A stretch of DNA of 64,000 bases from assembly GCA_011033025.1 (NCBI GenBank), contig WFMF01000057.1, forward strand, positions 620,001 to 684,000, in the 5' to 3' direction. Position numbers and translations under genes: made by a program. The notes beneath the pieces were generated by a model, which saw only the letters and a list, made by a program, of their open reading frames with translations, searched no databases and was not told where the DNA came from. The stretch comes from Beroe forskalii. Taxonomy: Eukaryota; Ctenophora; Nuda; Beroida; Beroidae. Shown here piece by piece: positions 12,901 through 24,900 of the stretch; position 1 is the stretch's first letter; each line of letters starts with the position of its first letter.

Positions 12901-15900
12901 ATTTCTTCCTATACAGTCGAGCAGCACCGTGACTACTGTGTCGTGTCCCTTCCTTGCTGCATAGTGCAGTGCAGTCTCACCATACTCATCTCTCTGCATC
13001 AGCAGCTCCTTCACCGCCTCACACTCCCCTGCACTCTCCAGTAGCAGCTTGGTTACTGTGTCGTGTCCCTTCCATGCTGCATAGTGCGGTGCAGTCTCAC
13101 CAACCACATTTCCATGCATCAGCAGCTCCTTCAGCACCTCACACTCCCCTGCACTCTGCAGTAGCAGCTTGGTTACTGTGTCGTGTCCTCCCCATGCTGC
13201 ATAGTGCAGTGCCGTGTTACCACTCACATGTCCCTGCATCAGCAGCTCCTTCAGCACTCCACACTCCCCTGCACTCTCCAGTAGCAGCTTGGTTACTGTG
13301 TCGTGTCCATCCTCTGCTGCACTGTGCAGTGCAGTCTCACCATACTCATCTCTCTGCATCAGCAGCTCCTTCAGCACCTCACACTCCCCTGCACTCTCCA
13401 GTAGCAGCTTGGTTACTGTGTCGTGTCCCTCCCATGCTGCACTGTGCAGTGCAGTCTCACCATCCTCATCTCCATGCATCAGCAGCTCCTTCAGCACTCC
13501 ACACTCCCCTGCACTCTGCAGTAGCAGCTTGGTTACTGTGTCGTGTCCTCCCCATGCTGCACGGTGCAGTGCAGTCTCACCATCCTCATCTCCCTGCATC
13601 AGCAGCTCCTTCAGCAAGTTCTCGTTGGCCTTTCCGGATTGAGCCTGTTTGAGAATTTCCATAACTTCATCTGGATCATTTGTCTCTGCTGCCTCGTGAA
13701 GGGCAGTTTTTTCATTGTCGTCGAATAATGGGAGAACGGGGGCCTCCTTTGCTGATTCCTGCAGTAGAAAACGAGATACGTGAAATTGTGAAATATCGAT
13801 AATGATTTAACACGTGATTTTGTGCAGTTTCAACGCGTGATTGAGTGCAGTTTCAACACGTGATTGAATAAAATTTCAACACGTGATTGTGTGCAGTTTC
13901 AACACGTGATTGTGTACAGTTTCAACACGTGATTGTGTGCAGTTTCAACACGTGATTGTCTGCAGTTTCAACACGTGATTGTGTGCAGTTTCAATGCGTG
14001 ATTGTAAGCTGTTTCAATATGCGATTTTACGTGGTTTTATGGATCGGGGATCCCTGAACACATGAACAAGTCAAATGTAAATGTCTAGAACCATACAATT
14101 AGCCGAATCAAAATAGACAAATTTGCCTGGTTTTGATTGAAGACTGCTACCAACCTAAATTTACATACCTCACAGTTCAGTTGAGAGCCAGAATCTTGAG
14201 ACTTCGCAGCTTCCGAATCCAGTTTCTCCTGAATGAGTCGAACGTGATTGTGTGCAGTTTCAATGAGTAATTGTGAGATTGTGTGCAGTTTCAATGAGTA
14301 ATTGTGTGCAGTTTCAACACGTGATTGCAGTTTCAACGCGTGATTTTGTGTAGTTTCAACACGTGATTGTGTGCAGTTTCAACACGTGATTGTGTGCAGT
14401 TTCAACAGTGATTGTGTGCAGTTCAACGCGTGATTGTCTGCAGTTTCAACACGTGATTGTGTGCAGTTTCAACGCGTGATTGTGTGCAGTTTCAACGCGT
14501 GATTGTGTGCAGTTTCAATACTTGATTGAGTGCAGTTTCAACACGTGATTGTGTGCAGTTTCAACACTTGATTGAGTGCAGTTTCAACACTTGATTGAGT
14601 GCAGTTTCAACGCGTGATTGTGTGCAGTTTCAACACGTGATTGTGTGCAGTTTCAACGCAAGATTGTCTGCAGTTTCAACACGTGATTGTCTGCAGTTTC
14701 AACACGTGATTGTGTGCAGTTTCAACACGTGATTGTCTGCAGTTTCAACACGTGATTGTCTGCAGTTTCAACACGTGATTGTGTGCAGTTTCAACACGTG
14801 ATTGTGTGCAGTTTCAACACGTGATTGTGTGCAGTTTCAACACGTGATTGTGTGCAGTTTCAACACGTGATTGTGTGCAGTTTCAACACGTGATTGTGTG
14901 CAGTTTCAACACGTGATTGTCTGCAGTTTCAACACGTGATTGTGTGCAGTTTCAACGCGTGATTGTGTGCAGTTTCAACACGTGATTGTCTGCAGTTTCA
15001 ACACGTGATTGTGTGCAGTTTCAACACGTGATTGTGTGCAGTTTCAACACGTGATTGTCTGCAGTTTCAACACGTGATTGTCTGCAGTTTCAACGCGTGA
15101 TTGTCTGCAGTTGCAATGTGTGATTGTGTGCAGTTTCAACGCGAGATTGTCTGCAGTTTCAACATGTGATTGTGTGCAGTTTCAACACGTGATTGTCTGC
15201 AGTTTCAACACGTGATTGTCTGCAGTTTCAACACGTGATTGTCTGCAGTTTCAACACGTGATTGTGTGCAGTTTCAACACGTGATTGTGTGCAGTTTCAA
15301 CACGTGATTGTGTGCAGTTTCAACACGTGATTGTGTGCAGTTTCAACACGTGATTGTCTGCAGTTTCAACACGTGATTGTGTGCAGTTTCAACACGTGAT
15401 TGTCTGCAGTTTCAACACGTGATTGTGTGCAGTTTCAACGCGTGATTGTCTGCAGTTTCAACACGTGATTGTGTGCAGTTTCAACACGTGATTGTGTGCA
15501 GTTTCAACGCGTGATTGTGTGCAGTTTCAACACGTGATTGTGTGCAGTTTCAACACGTGATTGTCTGCAGTTTCAACACGTGATTGTCTGCAGTTTCAAC
15601 GCGTGATTATGTGCAGTTTCTACACGTGATTGTGTGCAGTTTTAACGCGTGATTGTGTGCAGTTTCAACACGTGATTGTCTGCAGTTTCAACACGTGATT
15701 GTGTGCAGTTTCAACGCGTGATTGTCTGCAGTTTCAACACGTGATTGTGTGCAGTTTCAACATGTGATTTTGTGCAGTTTCAACGTGTGATTGTGTACAG
15801 TTTCAACACGTGATTGTGTGCAGTTTCAACACGTGATTGTCTGCAGTTTCAACACGTGATTGTGTGCAGTTTCAACACGTGATTGTCTGCAGTTTCAACG

Positions 15901-18900
15901 CGTGATTGTCTGCAGTTTCAACACGTGATTGTCTGCAGTTTCAACACGTGATTGTGTGCAGTTTCAACACGTGATTGTGTGCAGTTTCAACACGTGATTG
16001 TACGTGATTGTGTGCAGTTTCAACACGTGATTGTGTGCAGTTTCAACACGTGATTGTGTGCAGTTTCAACACGTGATTTTGTGCAGTTTCAACACGTGAT
16101 TGTGTGCAGTTTCAACACGTGATTGTCTGCAGTTTCAACACGTGATTGTCTGCAGTTTCAACACGTGATTGTCTGCAGTTTCAACGCGTGATTGTGTGCA
16201 GTTTCAACACGTGATTGTGTGCAGTTTCAACACGTGATTGTGTGCAGTTTCAACACGTGATTGTGTGCAGTTTCAACACGTGATTGTGTGCAGTTTCAAC
16301 GCGTTATTGTGTGCAGTTTCAACACGTGATTGTGTGCAGTTTCAACACGTGATTGTGTGCAGTTTCAACACGTGATTGTGTGCAGTTTCAACGCGTGATT
16401 GTAAGCTGTTTTAACACGGGATTGTGTGCAGTTTCAACACGTGATTGTAAGCTGTTTCAATATGCTATTGTACGAGGTTTCATGGATCGGGGACCCCTGA
16501 ACACATGAACAAGTCAAATGTAAATGTCTAGAACCATACAATTAGCCGAATCAGTAGCTAGACAAATTTGCCTGGTTTTGATTGAAGACTGCTACCAACC
16601 TAAATTTACATACCTCAAAGTGCAGTTGAGAGTCAGAATCTTGAGACTTTGCAACGTCCGAATCCAGTTTCTCCTGAAATGAGTCGAACGTGATTGTGTG
16701 CAGTTTCAACACGTGATTGTCTGCAGTTTCAACGCGTGATTGTGTGAAGTTTCAACACGTGATTGTGTGCAGTTTCAACACGTGATTGTGTGCAGTTTCA
16801 ACACGTGATTTTGTACAGTTTCAATGAGTAATTGTGTGCAGTTTCTACACGTGATTTTGTGCAGTTTCAACACGTGATTGTGTGCAGTTTAAACACGTGA
16901 TTGTGTGCAGTTTCAACACGTGATTGTGTACAGTTTCAACACGTGATTGTAAGCTGTTTCAACACGTGATTTTGTGCAGTTTCTACACGTAATTGTGTAC
17001 AGTTTCAACACGTGATTGTGTGCAGTTTCAACGCGTGATTGTGTGCAGTTTCTACACGTGATTGTGTGCAGTTTCAACACGTGATTGTGTGCAGTTTCAA
17101 CACGTGATTGTGTGCAGTTTCAACACGTGATTGTGTGCAGTTTCAACACGTGATTGTGTGCAGTTTCAACACGTGATTGTGTGCAGTTTCAACACGTGAT
17201 TGTGTGCAGTTTCAACGTGTGATTGTGTGCAGTTTCAACACGTGATTGTTTGCAGTTTCAACGCGTGATTGTGTGCAGTTTCAACACGTGATTGTCTGCA
17301 GTTTCAACACGTGATTGTGTGCAGTTTCAACACATGATTTTGTGCAGTTTCAACGCGTGATTGTGTGCAGTTTCAACGCGTGATTGTGTGCAGTTTCAAC
17401 ACGTGATTGTGTGCAGTTTCAACACGTGATTGTGTGCAGTTTCAACACGTGATTGTGTGCAGTTTCAACGCGTGATTGTGTGCAGTTTCAACACGTGATT
17501 TTGTGCAGTTTCAATGAGCAATTGTGTGCAGTTTCAACACGTGATTGTGTGCAGTTTCAACACGTGATTGTGTGCAGTTTCAACACGTGATTGTGTGCAG
17601 TTTCAACGCGTGATTGTGTGCAGTTTCAATGAGTAATTGTGTGCAGTTTCAACACGTGATTGTGTGCAGTTTCAACACGTGATTGTCTGCAGTTTCAACA
17701 CGTGATTGTGTGCAGTTTCAACACGTGATTGTGTGCAGTTTCAACACGTGATTGTCTGCAGTTTCAACACGTGATTGTGTGCAGTTTCAACACGTGATTG
17801 TGTGCAGTTTCAACACGTGATTGTGTGCAGTTTCAACACGTGATTGTGTGCAGTTTCAACACGTGATTGTGTGCAGTTTCAACACGTGATTGTGTGCAGT
17901 TTCAACGCGTGATTGTGTGCAGTTTCAACACGTGATTGTCTGCAGTTTCAACGCGTAATTGTGTGCAGTTTCAACACGTGATTGTGTGCAGTTTCAACAC
18001 GTGATTGTCTGCAGTTTCAACGCGTGATTGTTTGCAGTTTCAACACGTGATTTTGTGCAGTTTCAACACGTGATTGTGTGCAGTTTCAACACGTGATTGT
18101 GTCCAGTTTCAACGCGTGATTGTGTGCAGTTTCAACACGTGATTGTGTGCAGTTTCAACACGTGATTGTGTGCAGTTTCAACGCGTGATTATGTGCAGTT
18201 TCAACACGTTATTGTGTGCAGTTTCAACACGTGATTGTGTGCAGTTTCAATGAGTAATTGTGTGCAGTTTCAACACGTGATTATGTGCAGTTTCAACACG
18301 TTATTGTGTGCAGTTTCAACACGTGATTGTGTGCAGTTTCAATGAGTAATTGTGTGCAGTTTCAATACGTGATTGTGTGCAGTTTCAACGCGTGATTGTG
18401 TGCAGTTTCAACGCGTGATTGTGTGTTGTTTCAACACGTGATTGTCTGCAGTTGCAATGAGTAATTTTGTGCAGTTTCAACACGTGATTCCACGCAGTTT
18501 CAACGTGTGATTGTGTGCAGTTTCAACACGTGATTGTCTGCAGTTTCAATGAGAAATTGTGTGCAGTTTCAACACGTGATTGTGTGCAGTTTCAACACGT
18601 GATTGTGTGCAGTTTCAACACGTGATTGCGTGCAGTTTCAATGTTTTATTGTGTGCAATTTAAACACGTGATTGTGTGCAATTTAAACACTGAAACACGT
18701 TATTTTCTGCAGTTTCAACACGTGATTGTGTGCAGTTTCAACACGTGATTGTGTGCAGTTTCAATGAGTAATTGTGTGCAGTTTCAACGTGTGATTGTGT
18801 GCAGTTTCAACGCGTGAATGTCGGCAGTTTCAACACGTGATTGTCTGCAGTTTAAACACGTGATTGTAAGCTGTTTCAATATGCGATTGTGTGCAGTTTC

Positions 18901-21900
18901 AACACGTGATTGTAAGCTGTTTCAATATGCGATTGTACGAGGTTTCATGGATCGGGGACCCCTGAACACATGAACAAGTCAAATGTGAATGTCTAGAACC
19001 ATACAATTAGCCGAATCAGTAGCTAGACCAATTTGCCTGGTTTTGATTGATGACTGCTACCAACCTAAATTTACATACCTCAAAGTGCAGTTGAGAGCCA
19101 GAATCTTGAGACTTTGCAGCGTCCGAATCCAGTTTCTCCTGAAATGAGTGGAACCTTATTGAAAAATATTGTAGAATGGTTATATATACGCTAATCTAAC
19201 GGTGCATAGTGATACTGTTACATTATTTGCACGAGGAGAAGCCGAGTTCCAATTAATGTACTAATCACCCGAGGGGAATCTGAGTGTTGATTAGTATACT
19301 TATTCGCACGAGGCATCAGCCGAGTGCAATCACTTCAGCAGTTTCACTTCTGTGGCGTTAGATTAGCGTATTGTACCACGACCAGTTATACTCTTGAAAT
19401 AATTGCACGGTAGTAATCTGTACGAGAGTAGTACAATACTCATATAGGCATATTTTTCCAAAAACCAAAAAGGATTTGGTTGTGATGTCCGGCGGTCCGA
19501 GGAGGATTTAAGGCGTTCTTTACTTTAAAACCCATGATATAAGAAAGAACGCGACGGTTAAAACTGCTGCAACGTCACTTCAAAATATACAGCATTCACG
19601 TAACTTTAATTCCCGCCCTGGCCAGGGCGGTAACCCCCCGCGGTAAAAAAGAAAACTGGCCAGGGGTATAAGTTAGAGATTTGAGTGTCACAGGGTGTTA
19701 AAGGGATGGTAAAGTTTTCAGATGCAAATTTCTAATTTTATCTTATTCCGGTAAAAATAGCTACTTTATGACCTCTAATAAGGTTCTACACGTTTGTTTG
19801 TACAAACACGCCCTGGAATAAGTCAATTAAGGCTGCCATTTGTGCTATGAAAAGGCACATGGATGTTATGAGGTTATCATGTGAAACTCATTGGTTTTTA
19901 ACATTAATTAGATATGGATTATGGTTCCCCAATCAATTTTGGACATGCCAAATATTATTTTGTTGCATACACATATGTGGTTCCGCCATAATGATGCAAT
20001 TCATGAGCGTGATATCACATTAGATCATATTGAAAGGTGGACCCCATGCCTTCTCGGCTTGCGGTTATGTATATTGTATGATAAATTTCCCGTTACAAAT
20101 CTATTAATTAGTGGTCACAGGGCGCATATTGTGGAATGAAACACATCACATACTTGTCGATATGATATTCCGGTAACATTCAGGCTAAAATAAACAAAAT
20201 CTATTTTTGAGCCCAAAACTACACCATCCCTTTAATATAGAATAATAATAATATATATCATGATAATTGGGAGCAAATTTGAAACGCTGAGATCTCGAGA
20301 ATGGGAAATGGTAGAGCCATGATCGAGGTCAGGTTTTGTTGATCTAAGATGGGAAAATGTTATAGGCTATAAGAGAAGTTCTGGTGACGTCATTTTCACG
20401 TCACTATGACGTCATCAACTTAGTGAAATTTCTTGCTTTTTTAGTGAAAATAGGCTATTTTCGAGCGCATTTTTCACCAAGAAGGAAAGGAGATAGCGGT
20501 CTGATTTTTCAGAATGATTTTTAGCAAATTTAAAGAGCTTTCAGAAAATCATATGGATCATTGGGCTATCTCGATTTTTCATCGAGATATACGCGATTTT
20601 CTAAGGTACGGTGAAAAATCGATTTCCAAATTATAGGAAAAAACTTAAACGAGTCAGATGTCAAGAACTGTGACTTATCTTGAGATGGGACCGGTCAAAG
20701 TATGTTGTACTAAGGCGGAATTGTGTGATAGCAGATAGGCTATATGGGAAGTTGGTTTGAGCCTATTTGGGTGCTGTGATGACGTCATCAAAATCGCGTA
20801 AAACCACTAAAATAGCGTATTTTGCGATAGAACGCTATTTTGTGCTACTTTGGACATCTCTAACTCAAAGAGTTTTCATCGGATTATGCTTTACTTTGAT
20901 CTGCTGCTTTTAGACCTTGAGATTTAGCTATAAAACGAGTTTCAGGGCGATCGGTCGTAGATTGTTGTCCTGCGAGGCTTCTGGATATGGAGCTGCAAAA
21001 TGCTTGAAATTACGTTTATGACGGAAATTTGTTATGTACTCCTATTCTGTGATACGATGGTCAACTGATAATGGTTTCTCCATGTCTCATAGTGAATAGG
21101 CATGGGAAATATACGATGGATTAGTGAAGCACGTGAGTTCACGCGGACGTTTTGTAGAAATTAGGGGATTCGAAGAAATTGATATTTACACGGGATTTTC
21201 GACTTGATTACATTGAAATGAGTTCAAATACGACTGATGCGCATGAAATTAGATCCAGTTGCTATATTTCAGCACGTGAGTACACACGGACGATTTGTAT
21301 AAATTAGGGGATTTGAAGAAATTGATATTCACACGGGATTTTCGACTTGGTTACGTTGAAATGAGTTCAAATACGACTAATGCAGGTGAAATTAGATCGG
21401 GTTGCTATATTTCAGCACGTGAGTTCACGTAGACGATTAGTGGAAATTAAGAAATATATCAATTCTAGTAATTCCAAGTTAGAATAACGTACTTTGGGAC
21501 TTCGTCTGGGTAAGTTGTGTGGGTTAGACTTGCGTGTGGGCTAGTATCGTGGGTTCGGACTACGTGAGGGCCAGTTACGTGGGTCCAAACTGCCTTTGGG
21601 CAAGTAACATGGGTTCAAACTACATACATCTGTCAAGATATCACCACCAAAACCGTTGGACGGTTGGTCTAGTAACCCCCCGCGGGTTTGGATGTGACAA
21701 CGGAACCTGAAAAGAGACAAAATGGGCTGATCACATCCAAACCAGCGGGGGGTTACTAGACCAACCGTCCAACGGTTTTGGTGGTTACTATAATGTTAAA
21801 GTGCCGTTGCGGCAGTTTTAACCGGTTGGTTCGGATGGTTTTGGGTGGTTTCAGGTGAGTTTGGTGGTTTCGGGTCGGTTCGAGGCTACATCCGGTGGGT

Positions 21901-24900
21901 TCGGGTGGTTATGGGTGGTTCCTGCTTTTAGTATCGCTTGCTACAACGCTGTCTTTAGAAAAGTAGAACCGGGGCTGGTGATGCAGTTATACAACGCATG
22001 GAGGAAGTCAGAAAACTGCTCACAAATTGGGCGATGGAAGCAAACACGGTAGTTGAAGCTGGCTATTGGCTACTCCTATAAACAATTTGATATGACGGTT
22101 ACCTTTTTACCGATGATATCTGCACACTCTGTCGGATCCGGGACTAAATCTCTCAACGCTGAAACATCGTTCTGGTTGATTATAAGCAGATGCATTTGAA
22201 TTTCTATCTTATAAAAACCTGATTGTGAATATCAATTTGAGTTGCATTTTAGACATTTCACAGCGGATAATTAGTTATAATTAATTACCTGCATTCATTT
22301 GATCAAACTGCTCTCTGAACGTGGCAAGCTTTTCTTTCTGTTCTGCTGAGCGATTTCTGACATCCTCAAGCTCTGCCTTCAGATTGGCAATTCTCTCCAT
22401 CAGCAGATTTTCCCGATCTTCAGACAGCTTCTGTTGCTCTTTGAGCTGCGCCTCCCTGTCTCTGATTTTTTGGGTCTGAAACAAATGGGGGCCTTAGTTG
22501 AATTGCACCTGTTCATGTTAGATTGTACGACTCATGGTAGTTCAGGTTACAATGGGTCATATTACCATCCAGGATCCAAGTTAATTGTACTACGGGCCAC
22601 ATTACCATCCAGGATCCAAGTTAATTGTACTACGGGCCAAATTACCATCCAGGTTTTACAGAAGCTTTAGTCAACTTCTACCGAATTTAGCCTCAAACTT
22701 CCTAACGTACCTGATCACCCAGCTGTATCTCTCGATCTTCAAGCTTTTCCTCCAACAAAATTATTCGTTTGTTCAGCTGCTCAACCGTTTCTGTAGGTTC
22801 TGGAGAACTGCGGAACTCTTCCATTTTTATTGACCCCTGCTCGAGTAATCCCTCCTCGAGGAGTCGGTCATGCTCCGCAGAACTCATTCCAAGAACTGGG
22901 CTCGGTGCGTAGGATCAGAACTCATTCCAAAAACTGGGCTTGGTGCTTAGGATCAGAACTCATTCTCTCCAAAAACTAGAAGGGTGCAGAAGGTCAAACA
23001 GGGCTTGGTACGCAGGATCAGAAATTAATATCAGTATAAGCAGATTGAAGAAGGCTGTATCTAAAGTAAGAAAGTCTAAGGCCCGAAAGATAAGATGTTA
23101 GTAAATGGCTCATACGGTAACCAATGAAAGGATGAATGTTATCTTTAACATTGGTTTTTGCAATTTCAGTAACTAAATCAACAGTATTATGATAGGGTTT
23201 CCATCTAGATATTATCTAGATAAGATTATCTAGACAATTTGCAAAAATTCGTTATCTATTTATCTAGATAATTTGTACTAGATATCTAGATAAATTTCAT
23301 ATCCCTTTTGCCATGAAATTTCAGCTAAAATCGCCATTTTTCCTGAATTTCTTCAATAATTGTAGGATTTCAAATTTTCAAAATTTCTGATCTGTTCATT
23401 TTCATACCCGTTTCGGAGATCTTAGGTAGTAAGACAATTTATGGCTATGCATAGGACTTGGATAACTCATTTCATGATTATATATGGACATTCACATAAT
23501 TCAATGTTTAGAGCCCCCAGGTTCATGGGCAGGCTGTTCGGCTTCAAGTACTATCTGTTTTACTGATGATTTGACCTTTGTTAAACTGATATGAATAGGT
23601 AGCTACAGAATTAGAAGGCGTTGTTCAAAGTATCTTCGTCATTTGCCACTTTAACGAAAGTTAAATACCTAAGTTCGTAACACTCGCTATTCTGCTTCCA
23701 ATTTATGTCAAATTATTGATGCCCTTTGACGAAAAGTAGGCTGTAAATATGTACGAAAGTAGCCTCCAGCTATGGCAAAGTGATTGCTTATTTGAAAGTA
23801 ACCTAAAAACGGTCAATATTAATGCATTCAGCTCAAGAGTCAAGGAACTGTCAACTTTGGTTTGTTACGATGATATGAGAGAATTTGATTCCTTATTTTT
23901 CATTCAGTTATTCTCAATTTTACCAGCATTCCAGCAACTCCGAGGCCATCATCATGAAATTTACTTCATTTCCACATTTATTGACTCTTTTCCAATGAAT
24001 AATGCAAGTATTAATAGCAACTAATTGGTAGATAATGCTGTTTCTTTATGATGGGAGAATTTATGGGTGTTAACTGATTTCAACTCAATCAAAATTAAGC
24101 AATGAATGTCCTGAACTCTATTCAAAATCCTATTATCCTCATGAACTTTTGGTGCCCATTAATATCATCCATTTCAATAACCGACAGCTGGTTATAGTAT
24201 GATGTTCCACTGCAACAGTCGCGCATTTCTAACGTTGAAAATTGTGTCAAATTTGGATAAATTTCGGAGTCAAAAATTATCTAGTTTATCTAGATAATCT
24301 AGATAATGGCGAAAAAATTATCTATTTATCTAGATAAAAGATTTCTAGTAGATAATGGAAACCCTAATTATGATGAAATCGCAATTCAAGTCAACATGTT
24401 AGGTTCCTCTCAAGTAGGTGCCCGAATTTCTATAAAAAATAAGAATCCAAATGCAAAAGTGCTAACAATGTCACTGAAAGGCAACTATAAAAGTATAAAA
24501 GTCAATCACTGACAGAAAATATGGCAAGGGAGCAAGTACCGAAGTTAGTAAATTGCTGATTGCTTTATTGAGAAAGACTCAGAAGAAAGACTCAGAAGAG
24601 GCATAGGGATGAGCAGTTATCATCCTAGATATCATGTTGGTGCTCAACGCCAGAATTCGTGAGTAACTTCACACCATTGTAGGTACGTCAATCTACAGTA
24701 TACCATGATATTATGGTGTTGTGAGACGTGAGTGAAAAATTCAAGGAAAAAAACAAAAGTCAAAAATTCCTGGGAGGGGTGGGTGGAGGAGGTGTTACTT
24801 ACGAAACTCTACGCATGGAAGTTGTGCGTTCTGGCTAGAGCAGTACGAATACTCATGTCCACATTATAATAGTAATCGCTGTTTTATACCGGACCATTAT

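Larger units (their letters stand above)
13810..18955 (+). repeat. 5 kb minisatellite of a 23-base E-box unit, interrupted by two exon cassettes
   Basis: The unit TGCAGTTTCAACACGTGATT plus GTG is repeated roughly 200 times. Most copies carry the palindrome CACGTG; others have GCGTGA or GAGTAA. It fills the introns on either side of the 60-base exons of the channel gene. The two interruptions (about 14025-14240 and 16440-16690) each hold an exon plus conserved intron flank; a third such block follows the array at about 18930-19150. Confidence 0.95.

Noticed and set aside
12954-13652. 232- and 142-residue plus-strand frames
   Set aside because: Antisense shadows of the ankyrin repeats of the channel gene.
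13810-18955. CRISPR-like regular array
   Set aside because: Units are contiguous without unique spacers, in a eukaryotic intron; it is a minisatellite.
19921-20139. 72-residue frame
   Set aside because: No recognisable domain, no splice sites and AT-rich intron context.
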